Below are positions 29,813-39,036 of a stretch of 64,000 nt of DNA, one piece after another. Source of the stretch: Stutzerimonas stutzeri. GTDB taxonomy: Bacteria > Pseudomonadota > Gammaproteobacteria > Pseudomonadales > Pseudomonadaceae. The position numbers and the translations under genes are program-made. The stretch is taken from assembly GCF_024448695.1 (NCBI RefSeq), contig NZ_JAMOHY010000006.1, positions 78,957 to 142,956 of the forward strand. The letters run 5' to 3'. Within the stretch, counting starts at the first letter, position 1. Each line of letters opens with the position of its first letter. The notes beneath the pieces were generated by a model, which saw nothing but the letters and a program-made list of their open reading frames with translations, did not search any database and was not told where the DNA came from.

Positions 29813-32125
29813 ATGGACAGCATCAATTCCCGCATTGCCAACGAACTGGGCGTGCGCCCGCAACAGGTCGCCGCCGCCGTGGCGCTGCTCGATGAAGGCT
29901 CTACCGTGCCCTTCATCGCCCGTTACCGCAAGGAAGTCACCGGCAGCCTCGACGACACCCAGCTGCGCAACCTCGAAGAACGTCTGCGCTACCTGCGCGA
30001 GCTGGACGAGCGCCGCGCCTCGATCCTCTCCAGCATCGAGGAACAGGGCAAGCTGACCCCCGAACTTGCCCGCGAGATCAACCTGGCCGAGACCAAGACC
30101 CGCCTCGAAGATCTCTACCTGCCGTACAAGCAGAAACGTCGCACCAAGGGCCAGATCGCCCTGGAAGCTGGCCTCGGCGAGCTAGCCGATGCGCTCTTCG
30201 CCGACCCGACACTGACGCCCGAGACCGAAGCCGCACGCTTCGTCGATGCCGAGAAGGGCTTCGCCGACACCAAGGCCGTGCTCGAAGGCGCCAAATACAT
30301 CCTTATGGAGCGCTTCGCCGAAGACGCCAACCTGCTGGCCAAGCTGCGTGACTTCCTCACCCACAACGCAACGCTCAGCGCCCGCGTGGTGCCGGGCAAG
30401 GAAGCCGAAGGCGCCAAGTTCAGCGACTACTTCGAGCATGACGAGCCGCTCAAGAGCACGCCATCGCACCGTGCGCTGGCGATATTCCGCGGACGCAACG
30501 AAGGTGTGCTCAGCGTAAGCCTGAAGGTCGGTGATGAAACCCCGGGCGCCATGCACCCAGGCGAAGTGATGATCGGCGAGCGCTTCGGCATCGCCAACCA
30601 GAACCGCGCTGCCGACAAGTGGCTCGGCGAAGTGGTGCGCTGGACCTGGAAGGTGAAGCTCTACACCCACCTGGAAACCGATCTGCTCGGCGAGCTGCGC
30701 GACAAGGCCGAGGACGACGCCATCGGTGTGTTCGCCCGCAACATGCACGACCTGCTGTTGGCCGCACCGGCCGGTCCACGCGCGACCCTTGGCCTCGATC
30801 CGGGCCTGCGTACCGGCTGCAAGGTGGCAGTGGTCGATGCCACGGGCAAACTGCTGGACACCGCCACCGTCTATCCACACGCACCGCGCAACGATTGGGA
30901 CGGCACCCTGGCCGTGCTGGCCAGGCTCTGCGCCAAGCACGCAGTCGACCTGATCGCCATCGGCAACGGCACCGCCAGCCGTGAGAGCGACAGGCTGGCC
31001 GCGGACCTGATCAAACAGGTGCCTGGCCTGAAGTTGACCAAGGTGATGGTCTCCGAGGCCGGCGCCTCGGTGTATTCTGCCTCGGAGCTCGCAGCCAAGG
31101 AATTCCCGGATCTGGACGTTTCGATCCGCGGCGCCGTATCCATCGCCCGTCGCCTGCAGGACCCGCTGGCCGAGCTGGTGAAGATCGATCCGAAGGCCAT
31201 TGGCGTCGGCCAGTACCAGCACGACGTTTCCCAGCTCAAGCTGGCGCGCTCGCTGGATGCCGTAGTCGAGGATTGCGTGAACGCCGTGGGCGTCGACGTC
31301 AACACGGCCTCGGTAGCGCTGCTGGCGCGTATCTCCGGCCTGAACACCACCCTGGCGCAAAACATCGTTGCCTACCGCGACGCCAACGGCGCATTCAAGG
31401 CCCGTAGCGAGCTGAAGAAGGTGCCGCGCCTGGGCGACAAAACCTTCGAGCAGGCCGCCGGCTTCCTGCGCGTGATGAATGGCAGCAACCCACTGGACGC
31501 CTCGGCTGTCCACCCGGAGACCTACCCGCTGGTCAAACGCATTGCCCAGGACACCGGTCGCGATATCCGCTCGCTGATCGGCGATTCGACCTTCCTCAAG
31601 CGCCTCGATCCCAAGCAGTTCACCGATGAGAGCTTCGGCCTGGTGACCGTCAGCGACATTCTGCAGGAACTGGAAAAGCCAGGCCGCGACCCGCGCCCCG
31701 AGTTCAAGACTGCCGAATTCCAGGACGGTGTGGAAAAGCTCAGCGACCTGACACCGGGCATGGTGCTCGAAGGCGTGGTGACCAACGTGACCAACTTCGG
31801 CGCGTTCGTCGACATCGGCGTGCATCAGGATGGCCTGGTGCATATCAGCGCACTGTCGGAGAAGTTCGTCAAAGATCCCTACGAAGTGGTCAAGGCGGGT
31901 GACATCGTCAAGGTCAAGGTCATGGAAGTGGACATCCCGCGCCAGCGCGTCGGCCTGTCCATGCGCATGAGCGACACGCCCGGCGAGAAGGCCGAAGGCC
32001 CTCGCGGCGGCAAGCCACGCGGCAATGCACCGCGCAGCGAACGTCATGCGCCACAGGAAAAGCCCGCGCCGGCCAACAATGCCATGGCGGCGCTGTTTGC
32101 CAATGCCAAGAACCTGAGGAAGTGA
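29813..32125 (+). CDS. tex: Tex-family RNA-binding transcription factor
   Basis: A 770-residue Tex protein. In order: an N-terminal helical region with the [15 protein letters not shown] signature near residue 35, a YqgF-like RNase-fold domain ([16 protein letters not shown] near 330), helix-hairpin-helix motifs, and a C-terminal S1 RNA-binding domain ([21 protein letters not shown]) from about 650. The tail is basic and proline-rich. Tex binds nucleic acid and transcription complexes and influences toxin expression in some pathogens. ATG 29813 has AGGT upstream. The paaI-like gene follows at once, so the two are probably one transcript. Confidence 0.96.
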   Translation: MDSINSRIANELGVRPQQVAAAVALLDEGSTVPFIARYRKEVTGSLDDTQLRNLEERLRYLRELDERRASILSSIEEQGKLTPELAREINLAETKTRLEDLYLPYKQKRRTKGQIALEAGLGELADALFADPTLTPETEAARFVDAEKGFADTKAVLEGAKYILMERFAEDANLLAKLRDFLTHNATLSARVVPGKEAEGAKFSDYFEHDEPLKSTPSHRALAIFRGRNEGVLSVSLKVGDETPGAMHPGEVMIGERFGIANQNRAADKWLGEVVRWTWKVKLYTHLETDLLGELRDKAEDDAIGVFARNMHDLLLAAPAGPRATLGLDPGLRTGCKVAVVDATGKLLDTATVYPHAPRNDWDGTLAVLARLCAKHAVDLIAIGNGTASRESDRLAADLIKQVPGLKLTKVMVSEAGASVYSASELAAKEFPDLDVSIRGAVSIARRLQDPLAELVKIDPKAIGVGQYQHDVSQLKLARSLDAVVEDCVNAVGVDVNTASVALLARISGLNTTLAQNIVAYRDANGAFKARSELKKVPRLGDKTFEQAAGFLRVMNGSNPLDASAVHPETYPLVKRIAQDTGRDIRSLIGDSTFLKRLDPKQFTDESFGLVTVSDILQELEKPGRDPRPEFKTAEFQDGVEKLSDLTPGMVLEGVVTNVTNFGAFVDIGVHQDGLVHISALSEKFVKDPYEVVKAGDIVKVKVMEVDIPRQRVGLSMRMSDTPGEKAEGPRGGKPRGNAPRSERHAPQEKPAPANNAMAALFANAKNLRK

Positions 32126-32127
32126 AG

Positions 32128-32517
32128 ATGAGTATTCAAGTCGAGGCGGCGGGCAATTCCAGCGCCTTCGCACGCCTGCTCGGCCTGGAGATTCACCGCG
32201 TCGAGCATGGCGAGGCCGTTCTCGGTCTGACCATGCACGACGGGCTGCGCAACCTGCACGGCAAGCTGCATGGCGGCGCGCTGTTCTCGCTGATCGATAC
32301 CGCCATGGGCCAGGCCAGCCACAGCCTCAACGGCGGTCTGCCGAACAGCGTGACCCTGGAATGCAAGGTCAACTACATTCGCCCGGTGACCGAAGGCGAA
32401 CTGCTGTGCCGGGCCTGGGTCGTGCATGGCGGGCGTCGCACCCAGGTGCTCGAAGCTGAGGTTCATCAAGGCGACAAACTGATCGCCAAGGCACAGTCGA
32501 CCTTTGCCTGCCTGTAA
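32128..32517 (+). CDS. PaaI-family hotdog thioesterase
   Basis: A 129-residue hotdog-fold protein of the PaaI/YdiI type: HGKLHGGALFSLIDTAMGQA is the family signature with the catalytic Asp, and VNYIRPVTEGEL gives the central strand. It would hydrolyse acyl-CoA thioesters. ATG 32128 has GAGGA seven bases upstream; a GTG at 32122 overlaps the tex stop and would give two more residues. It follows tex by 2 bases, so it is co-transcribed. Substrate unknown. It is unlike the thioesterase at 5321, which belongs to the 4-HBA-CoA branch. Confidence 0.88.
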   Translation: MSIQVEAAGNSSAFARLLGLEIHRVEHGEAVLGLTMHDGLRNLHGKLHGGALFSLIDTAMGQASHSLNGGLPNSVTLECKVNYIRPVTEGELLCRAWVVHGGRRTQVLEAEVHQGDKLIAKAQSTFACL

Positions 32518-32559
32518 GCGACAAACCGCAAGCGAAAGCCGTGCATGCTTCTTCTTGAT

Positions 32560-32578
32560 GCCTGCAGCTTGAAGCTTG
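32560..32578 (+). repeat. 19-bp GCCTGCAGC repeat, copy upstream of gshA
   Basis: The sequence GCCTGCAGCTTGAAGCTTG lies in the 110-base gap between the PaaI-like gene and gshA, and its reverse-strand relative lies at 28778-28796. The second half is itself a small palindrome (AAGCTT). No function is known. Confidence 0.35.
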
Positions 32579-32627
32579 CCGCTCCCCGCCCCATATTGGG
32601 CCGACTGATGCGTGAAGGAACCCGAAC

Positions 32628-34211
32628 TTGAGCGATTTCTCCCACCGCCTGGCGTTGCTGGCCGAGCCCCCGAACCTTTCGCTGCTCGCCCAATGCCTGC
32701 ACGGAATCGAGCGTGAATGCCTGCGTATCGACAGCCGCGGCAAGCTGGCGCTGACGCCGCACCCGCAGGCACTTGGGTCGGCACTGACCCACCCGAAGAT
32801 CACCACCGATTATTCCGAGGCGCTGCTGGAGTTCATTACCGGCACCGAAACCGATCCGCAGCAGACGCTGGCCGAGCTGGACAGGATTCATCGTTATACC
32901 TACAGCAAGCTGGGTGATGAGTTTCTCTGGAGCCCCTCGATGCCGGGTCCTCTGCCCGAAGAGGCAGAGATTCCCATTGCCGAATACGGCAGCTCGAATA
33001 TCGGTCGGCTCAAGTATGTCTATCGCCAGGGTCTGGCGCTGCGCTACGGCAAGACCATGCAGTGCATCGCCGGCATCCATTACAACTTCTCGCTGCCCGA
33101 AGCGCTGTGGTCGCTGCTGCAGACCGACGACGGCGACCCGCGCAGCCGACAGGACTACCAGTCTTCGCGTTATATCGCGCTGATTCGCAACTTCCGCCGC
33201 TACAGCTGGCTGCTGATGTACCTGTTCGGCGCTTCCCCGGCACTGGATGCCAGCTTCATGCGCGGGCGTTCGCACCAACTCGAACAGTTGGACGAAGACA
33301 CCCTCTACCTGCCCTGGGCCACCAGCCTGCGCATGAGCGACCTGGGCTACCAGAGCAACGCCCAGGCCGGCCTGACGCCCTGCTACGACAATCTGTCCAG
33401 TTATACCGACAGCCTGCACAAGGCCGTGTCGACGCCGTATCCGGCCTATGCCGCGATGGGCACCCGGGACGCCGACGGCAACTGGCTGCAGCTCAACACC
33501 AATGTCCTGCAGATCGAAAACGAGTACTACTCCAACATCCGCCCCAAGCGCGTCACCGAAACGGGCGAACGTCCGCTGCAGGCGCTGCGCGCTCGTGGCA
33601 TCCAGTACATCGAAGTCCGCTGCCTGGATATCAATCCTTTCCTGCCGCTGGGCATCGACCTTGCAGAAGCGCGCTTTCTGGATGCCTTCTTGCTCTTCTG
33701 CGCATTGGAGGAAAGCCCCTGCCTGGCCGCAGGCGAGTGCAGCGCCAGCAGCGACAACTTCCTGAAGGTGGTTAACGAAGGGCGCAAGCCGGGTCTTGAA
33801 TTGCAACGTTGTGGCGAGCAGATAGGGCTGCAGACATGGGCAGAAGAGCTGCTCGACAGGATCGGCCAGGTCGCCGCGCTGCTGGACCGCAGCCATGGCG
33901 GTGATGCGCACGTCCAGGCACTGGTGGAGCAACAGGCCAAGGTAGCCGACAGCCGTCTGACACCCTCCGCGCGCTTACTCGACGAGCTCAAACGCAGCGG
34001 GGAAAGTTTCAGCCAGTTCGCCCTGCGCCAGACTCAAGCCCATGCCGAGTTTTTTCACAGCCAGCCGCTGAGCGCTACCGAGCTAGCCTGGTTCGAAACT
34101 GCTGCGAAAAAATCGCTCAACGAACAGGCCGAGCTGGAGGCTCAGCAGGAACTGGATTTCGACCAGTTCGTTGCGGCCTATCAGGCGAGCCTGCTGGCCA
34201 TCGGCAGCTGA
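32628..34211 (+). CDS. gshA: Glutamate-cysteine ligase GshA
   Basis: A 527-residue gammaproteobacterial GshA, which joins glutamate and cysteine in the first, rate-limiting step of glutathione synthesis. [10 protein letters not shown] near residue 26, [14 protein letters not shown] near 60, [10 protein letters not shown] and the [17 protein letters not shown] block are typical. The start is TTG at 32628, supported by AAGGA eight bases upstream and by the family N-terminus; there is no nearby ATG in frame that keeps it. A TTG start usually lowers translation, which may limit this enzyme. Length matches E. coli GshA (about 520). Confidence 0.95.
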   Translation: MSDFSHRLALLAEPPNLSLLAQCLHGIERECLRIDSRGKLALTPHPQALGSALTHPKITTDYSEALLEFITGTETDPQQTLAELDRIHRYTYSKLGDEFLWSPSMPGPLPEEAEIPIAEYGSSNIGRLKYVYRQGLALRYGKTMQCIAGIHYNFSLPEALWSLLQTDDGDPRSRQDYQSSRYIALIRNFRRYSWLLMYLFGASPALDASFMRGRSHQLEQLDEDTLYLPWATSLRMSDLGYQSNAQAGLTPCYDNLSSYTDSLHKAVSTPYPAYAAMGTRDADGNWLQLNTNVLQIENEYYSNIRPKRVTETGERPLQALRARGIQYIEVRCLDINPFLPLGIDLAEARFLDAFLLFCALEESPCLAAGECSASSDNFLKVVNEGRKPGLELQRCGEQIGLQTWAEELLDRIGQVAALLDRSHGGDAHVQALVEQQAKVADSRLTPSARLLDELKRSGESFSQFALRQTQAHAEFFHSQPLSATELAWFETAAKKSLNEQAELEAQQELDFDQFVAAYQASLLAIGS

Positions 34212-34224
34212 GCGCGGCAGACGC

Positions 34225-34250
34225 GTAGGGCCGAATAAATTCGGTCCTAC
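34225..34250. repeat. GGCCGAAT-family palindrome between gshA and argA
   Basis: A 26-base near-perfect palindrome: GTAGGGCCGAAT, two bases, ATTCGGTCCTAC. It lies between the convergent stops of gshA and argA and can form a stable hairpin in either transcript. Related palindromes occur at 42454 and 63264. Confidence 0.7.
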
Positions 34251-34272
34251 AGCCTGCAGCGTTTTTATCGTC

Positions 34273-35571
34273 TTACAACTTCTTCTCGAACACCTTGGAT
34301 TGGCGCTGGAAGTTGTACAGCGAGGCTCGCGCCGCTGGCAAACGTTCGACGCCGCTGGGCTCGAAGCCGCGCTCGCGGAACCAGTGGGCAGTGCGTGTGG
34401 TGAGCACGAAGAGCGTCTTCAGCCCCAGCTTGCGCGCACGCGCTTCGATACGTTCGAGCAACTCGTCGCCGCGACCTCCGTGGCGATATTCGGGGTTGAC
34501 CGCCAGGCAGGCCAGCTCACCCCAATCCGAATCGGGGATGGGATACAGCGCGGCGCAGGCGATGATCAGCCCGTCGCGCTCGACGATGCTGAATTGCTCG
34601 ACCTCGCGCTCCAGCACATCCCGCGAACGACGCACCAGAATGCCCTGCTCTTCCAGAGGCGTGATCAGGTCTATCAGCCCACCCACATCCTCAATGGTCG
34701 CTTCGCGCAGCTGCTCGAACTGCTCCTGGGAGACCATGGTGCCGGCGCCATTGCGGGTGAACAGCTCATTGAGCAACGCACCGTCATCGGCATAGCTGAC
34801 CAGATGGCTGCGCCGTACCCCGCCGCGGCAGGCCTGTGCGGCGGCATCCAGCAGTTCGGCCTGATAATCGCCACCCAAACGCCCGACATGGGCGGGGATC
34901 TGCGGCGGGCGCAACTCACGCACCAGATTGCCGTTCTCATCCAGCAAGCCGCGCTCGGCACCGTAGAGGACCAGCTTGTCGGCCTGCAGGTCGATGGCGG
35001 CGCGAGTGGCAACGTCTTCACAGGACAGGTTGAAGATTTCCCCGGTTGGCGAGTAGCCCAGCGGCGAAAGCAGCACGATGGTGCGCTCGTCCAGCAGGCG
35101 ACCGATGCCTTTGCGGTCGATGCGTCGCACCTCGCCGGTGTGCTGGTAATCGACCCCCTCGACCACGCCGATGGGCCGTGCAGTGACGAAGTTGCCGCTG
35201 GCCACGCGCAGCCGTGCGCCCTGCATGGGCGAGGCAGCCATATCCATCGACAACCGTGCTTCGAGCGCGATGCGCACATGTCCGACGGCATCTATCACGC
35301 ATTCCAGGGCGGCGGAATCGGTAATCCGCAGGCCCCGATGAACATGCGGTTCGATGCCGCGGGTGGCCAGTCGCGTCTCGATCTGCGGGCGCGAGCCAAA
35401 CCCCAGTACCAGACGCACACCAAGGCTGTGCAACAGCACCAGGTCATGGACGATGTTGGCGAAATTGGGATGTTCCAGGCCGTCGCCCGGCAACATGACC
35501 ACGAAAGTGCGGTCACGGTGCGCGTTGATATAAGGCGAGGAGTCGCGAAGCCAGGTGACGTAGTCGTGCAT
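34273..35571 (-). CDS. argA: N-acetylglutamate synthase ArgA
   Basis: A 432-residue two-domain enzyme. The N-terminal amino-acid-kinase-like domain (about 1-280, with FVVMLPGDGL and VLLHSLGVRLVLGFG) binds the feedback inhibitor arginine, and the C-terminal GNAT domain (about 290-432, with CLAVNPEYRHGGRGDELLE) transfers acetyl from acetyl-CoA to glutamate. It begins the arginine pathway. Length is the classic bacterial form. It is downstream of argE on the same strand with 90 bases between, so the two arginine genes may be co-expressed. Confidence 0.95.
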   Translation of the reverse strand: MHDYVTWLRDSSPYINAHRDRTFVVMLPGDGLEHPNFANIVHDLVLLHSLGVRLVLGFGSRPQIETRLATRGIEPHVHRGLRITDSAALECVIDAVGHVRIALEARLSMDMAASPMQGARLRVASGNFVTARPIGVVEGVDYQHTGEVRRIDRKGIGRLLDERTIVLLSPLGYSPTGEIFNLSCEDVATRAAIDLQADKLVLYGAERGLLDENGNLVRELRPPQIPAHVGRLGGDYQAELLDAAAQACRGGVRRSHLVSYADDGALLNELFTRNGAGTMVSQEQFEQLREATIEDVGGLIDLITPLEEQGILVRRSRDVLEREVEQFSIVERDGLIIACAALYPIPDSDWGELACLAVNPEYRHGGRGDELLERIEARARKLGLKTLFVLTTRTAHWFRERGFEPSGVERLPAARASLYNFQRQSKVFEKKL

Positions 35572-35634
35572 TGCAGAAGCCTTCGGGTAGCAGCTTTTTT
35601 GATCCGGGAGCCGGGTTGGGTTCGAGGGATTGCG

Positions 35635-35664
35635 GAGCAGATTTCCTAGCGGAATCTGCCCCTA
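35635..35664. repeat. GCAGATT palindrome at the argE stop
   Basis: GCAGATT and AATCTGC flank a short imperfect loop, and the outer edge read on the minus strand is TAGGGGCAGATT. The TAG at its outer edge is the argE stop codon (35664-35662). It resembles the GTAGGGACAGAT segment of the composite repeat at 63229. It may stabilise or end the argE message. Confidence 0.45.
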
Positions 35665-36819
35665 TCCTCGGCTCGCCGGCTGCAGGCAATAGTGATCGAT
35701 CATGCTGCGCAACAGCCTCACGGTGGGTTCGATACGGGCCAGATCAAGGTATTCGTCCGGCTGATGCGCACAGGCGATGTCGCCCGGGCCGAGAACGATG
35801 GTCTCGCAGCCAAGCTGCTGAAGATAAGGCGCTTCGGTAGCGAACGCCACTGCTTCGGCCACATGCCCGGTCAGGCGTTCGGCGAGCGTAACCAGCTCGC
35901 CCCCTGCGGCCTGCTCGAAGGCTGGCACGCTGGGGAACAGCGGCGCCAGCTCGATCTGCACCTGATGCAGCTCGGCCAGCGGCTGCAAACGTTGGCGAAT
36001 GGCAGCGCGCAGCTGCTCGGGCTCCATGCCGGGTAGCGGACGCAGGTCAAACTCCAGCGCACACTGGCCGCAGATACGGTTGGGGTTGTCGCCGCCATGA
36101 ATACAGCCGAGATTGAGTGTCGGCACGGAAACGTCAAACAGCGGGTTGTTGTATTCACGCTGCCATTGCTGGCGCAGCGTCAGCAGCTCGCCCATGGCTG
36201 CGTGCATCGCTTCCAGCGCGTTATGACCGTATGCGGGGTTGGATGAATGGCCACTCTGCCCCTGGATACTGATGCCCTCCATCATGATGCCCTTGTGCAG
36301 TCGCACCGGGCGCAAACCAGTGGGTTCGCCGATCACTGCGGCGCGCCCCAGCGGTCGACCGGCTTCGGCCAGCGCACGGGCGCCGGACATGGAGCTTTCC
36401 TCGTCGCAGGTGGCCAGAATCAGCAGCGGCTGCCTGAACGGCTGGTCGAGCAGCGGCAGCACCGCTTCGATAACCAGGGCGAAGAAGCCTTTCATGTCGC
36501 AGCTGCCCAGGCCGTACCAGCGGTCGTCCGCTTCGCGCAATTGCAACGGGTCGGACTTCCACAGCTCGGCGTCGAAGGGCACAGTGTCGCTGTGCCCGGC
36601 CAGCACCAGCCCGCCGGGACCGCTGCCGTAGCTGGCGAGCAGATTGAACTTGCCGGGCGCAATTTCCTGCGTCTCGCAGGCAAACCCCAATTCGCCAAGC
36701 CAGGCCGCCAGCAGCTCGATCACCGGGCGATTGCTCTGATCCCAGCTAGGCTGGGTACAGCTGACCGAGGGCGCTGCGACGAGCGCTGCAAACTGTTCCT
36801 TGAGCGAGGGAATGGGCAC
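35662..36819 (-). CDS. argE: Acetylornithine deacetylase ArgE
   Basis: A 385-residue M20-family metallohydrolase that releases ornithine from N-acetylornithine. Metal-ligand blocks are present: LAGHSDTVPFD near residue 79, GLGSCDMKGFFA near 110, and ATCDEESSMSGA near 140, the last with the catalytic Glu. The dimerisation lid domain lies in the middle (about 180-290). Length is normal. It is followed by argA 90 bases on. The alternative M20 members (DapE, carboxypeptidases) are less likely given the GSCDMKG form and the argA neighbour. The stop codon lies inside a repeat. Confidence 0.93.
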   Translation of the reverse strand: MPIPSLKEQFAALVAAPSVSCTQPSWDQSNRPVIELLAAWLGELGFACETQEIAPGKFNLLASYGSGPGGLVLAGHSDTVPFDAELWKSDPLQLREADDRWYGLGSCDMKGFFALVIEAVLPLLDQPFRQPLLILATCDEESSMSGARALAEAGRPLGRAAVIGEPTGLRPVRLHKGIMMEGISIQGQSGHSSNPAYGHNALEAMHAAMGELLTLRQQWQREYNNPLFDVSVPTLNLGCIHGGDNPNRICGQCALEFDLRPLPGMEPEQLRAAIRQRLQPLAELHQVQIELAPLFPSVPAFEQAAGGELVTLAERLTGHVAEAVAFATEAPYLQQLGCETIVLGPGDIACAHQPDEYLDLARIEPTVRLLRSMIDHYCLQPASRG

Positions 36820-36897
36820 CGGCTACCTCCGTGATGCAATCGGACAGAATGCGCAGTGAAACATGAAACGCATCGCGCCGGGACCCACAAACAAAAA

Positions 36898-36920
36898 CGC
36901 CCCGTCAGATCGACGGGGCG
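36898..36920 (-). terminator. Intrinsic terminator of the DUF47-pit operon
   Basis: A 9-bp GC-rich stem (CGCCCCGTC at 36898-36906, GACGGGGCG at 36912-36920) with a 5-base loop, followed on the minus strand by five T. It lies 25 bases after the pit stop at 36945. Confidence 0.88.
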
Positions 36921-36944
36921 CTTCGCATCGGTGACCTGCAGCCG

Positions 36945-38210
36945 TCAGATGAAAATAGCGCGCAGGATCAGGAAGAACACGATAGCCAGGCCCGCACCGA
37001 CCGGCAGCGTGACCAGCCAGGACATGAAGATCTTGCCAATCACACCCAAATTCAGCGCGCCGATACCACGGGCGATTCCCACCCCGAGCACAGCGCCGAC
37101 CAGCGTATGCGTGGTGGAAACCGGTAGGCCGATGGCCGATGCACTGACCACCGTGGTGGCGGTGGCCAGTTCGGCAGCAAAACCGCGGCTTGGCGTCAGC
37201 TCGGTGATCTGCTTGCCGATGGTGGCGATCACCTTGTACCCGTAGGTGGCCAGGCCGATAACGATGCCGACCGCACCCAGCAGCAGGATCCAGCCCGGTA
37301 CAAGCGACTTCTCTCCGGCAACGGCTTCACCGCCACTCTGGATGACACCGACGATGGCCGCCAGCGGGCCTACTGCGTTGGCAACATCGTTCGAGCCATG
37401 GGCAAAGGCCATGGAGCAGGCGGTGAAGATCATCAGCACAGCGAAGACCTTCTCTACGCTGGCGAAGTGGAAGCTCTTGTCCGCCTCGACATCGACCTGG
37501 ATACGGCTGAGCAACGCGATGCCGAGCAGCATGACCAGCGCACCGATGGCAAGGGCGAGCAGCAGGCCCTCGCCCCCGCTGAGGTTCAGGCCGACGTGCT
37601 TGAGCCCCTTGGTTACCGTCATCAGGGAAATCATGAAACCGGTAACGAACATGTACAGCGGAACGAAGCGCTTGGCATTGCGGAACGGGTCATCGGTGTC
37701 GATGATCAGTCGCTGCACGCTTATGAACAGACCGAAGGCAATGGTGCCGGAGAGCATGGGCGAGACAACCCAGCTGGCAACGATCGGACCGACCCCTCCC
37801 CAGTTGACCGCATCCACGGAAACGCCCACGGCTGCGAAACCGATCACCGCGCCGACGATGGAGTGGGTGGTAGAGACCGGCCAGCCCTTGATTGACGCGA
37901 TCAGCAGCCAGGTGCCGGCGGCCAGCAGAGCGGACATCATCCCCAGCACCATCAGGTCGGGGGTAATCATCGAGGCGTCAACAATGCCGCTCTTGATGGT
38001 TTCGGTCACTTCGCCGCCGGCCAGGTACGCGCCGCAGAACTCGAAGACCATGGCGATCAGGATCGCCTGTTTGATAGTCAGCGCACGCGAGCCCACCGAG
38101 GTGCCCATGGCGTTGGCCACGTCATTGGCGCCGACGCCCCAGGCCATGAAAAAACCGAACAGGCAGGCGAGCACCAGGAGTACGAGGCCGTAATCCGCGA
38201 TAAATGACAT
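36945..38210 (-). CDS. pit: PiT-family inorganic phosphate transporter
   Basis: A 421-residue membrane protein with about ten to eleven helices. The twin PiT signatures are clear: GVGANDVANAMGTSVGS near residue 26 in the first half and AHGSNDVANAVGPLAAI near 270 in the second, each with the conserved Asn-Asp. It imports phosphate (as a metal-phosphate complex with protons) at low affinity, independent of Pst. It follows a DUF47 gene by 38 bases on the same strand, the usual pairing in which the DUF47 (PhoU-like) protein modulates the transporter. The C-terminus is membrane-embedded. Confidence 0.94.
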   Translation of the reverse strand: MSFIADYGLVLLVLACLFGFFMAWGVGANDVANAMGTSVGSRALTIKQAILIAMVFEFCGAYLAGGEVTETIKSGIVDASMITPDLMVLGMMSALLAAGTWLLIASIKGWPVSTTHSIVGAVIGFAAVGVSVDAVNWGGVGPIVASWVVSPMLSGTIAFGLFISVQRLIIDTDDPFRNAKRFVPLYMFVTGFMISLMTVTKGLKHVGLNLSGGEGLLLALAIGALVMLLGIALLSRIQVDVEADKSFHFASVEKVFAVLMIFTACSMAFAHGSNDVANAVGPLAAIVGVIQSGGEAVAGEKSLVPGWILLLGAVGIVIGLATYGYKVIATIGKQITELTPSRGFAAELATATTVVSASAIGLPVSTTHTLVGAVLGVGIARGIGALNLGVIGKIFMSWLVTLPVGAGLAIVFFLILRAIFI

Positions 38211-38248
38211 AAAAATTACCTGTTGAACCCAGAAAGGACGCTGGCGCC

Positions 38249-38926
38249 TTAGCGCGCCAGCAGTTGTTCCAGTCGATTACCGACGCGCTCGGCACGGTCG
38301 GCCACATCACCAATCCATTCGATGATCTTGTAGAGGAAAATGACGTCCACCGGTGGCAATTCGCGCTCCAGCTTGAACAGCTCGCGACGCACCTTGATCT
38401 GCATGCGATCGGTTTCGCGCTCGATCTCTTCGAGTTCTTCGACCATGCCTTCGACAAGGGTGGCCTCACGTCCGCTGAAACCGGTTTCCAGCAGCGAATC
38501 AAGCTCCTTGAGGGCCTTGAGGGCCTGTGCACTAGCATCGACACAGCGCTGTACGTAGGCCAGCATCAGCGGCTGCAGCTGCTCCGGAATCGTCATGCAG
38601 CGGCCCAGCATCAGGCCGGCGATGTCCTTGGCGCGGTTGGCGATCTTGTCCTGTACACTCAGCAACTCCAGCAGATCGGAGCGCGGGACCGGCAGGAACA
38701 GGCTCTTGGGCAGATGCTGGCGAACGCTCTTCTTGAGCTTGTCGGCCTCGTTTTCCAGGCGCGCCATCTCTTTCTGGATCTGCTCGACCCGCTCCCAGTC
38801 TTCTTCCGTGATCGCCTGAAACAGGGGCACCAGGTTGGCGGCACATTCATGGGACTTGGCCATGTGCTGCTGCATCGGGCCGATGGGCGAGCGCCCGAAC
38901 AGGCTGACGAATGGATTGATTGGCAT
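38249..38926 (-). CDS. DUF47 / PhoU-like regulator of Pit
   Basis: A 225-residue all-helical protein of the DUF47 (TIGR00153) family, structurally like PhoU. It opens with NPFVSLFGRSPIGPMQQHM and has the acidic PhoU-type segments (ERVEQIQKEMARLENEAD and EELEEIERETDRMQ) that bind metal clusters. The start at 38926 matches family length; the longer in-frame start at 39025 would overlap the divergent CYTH gene. DUF47 genes are nearly always paired with pit, as here, and the protein probably controls Pit activity or metal-phosphate balance. Confidence 0.9.
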   Translation of the reverse strand: MPINPFVSLFGRSPIGPMQQHMAKSHECAANLVPLFQAITEEDWERVEQIQKEMARLENEADKLKKSVRQHLPKSLFLPVPRSDLLELLSVQDKIANRAKDIAGLMLGRCMTIPEQLQPLMLAYVQRCVDASAQALKALKELDSLLETGFSGREATLVEGMVEELEEIERETDRMQIKVRRELFKLERELPPVDVIFLYKIIEWIGDVADRAERVGNRLEQLLAR

Positions 38927-39036
38927 AGGGAATACCCCGGCTTCAGAAGGCGGCAAGTATACGGACAGGCTATCGCGCCTGCTACCGTATGCCATCAAGC
39001 TGTAACACAAACTTGCTATAGGCATTGATCGGCATC

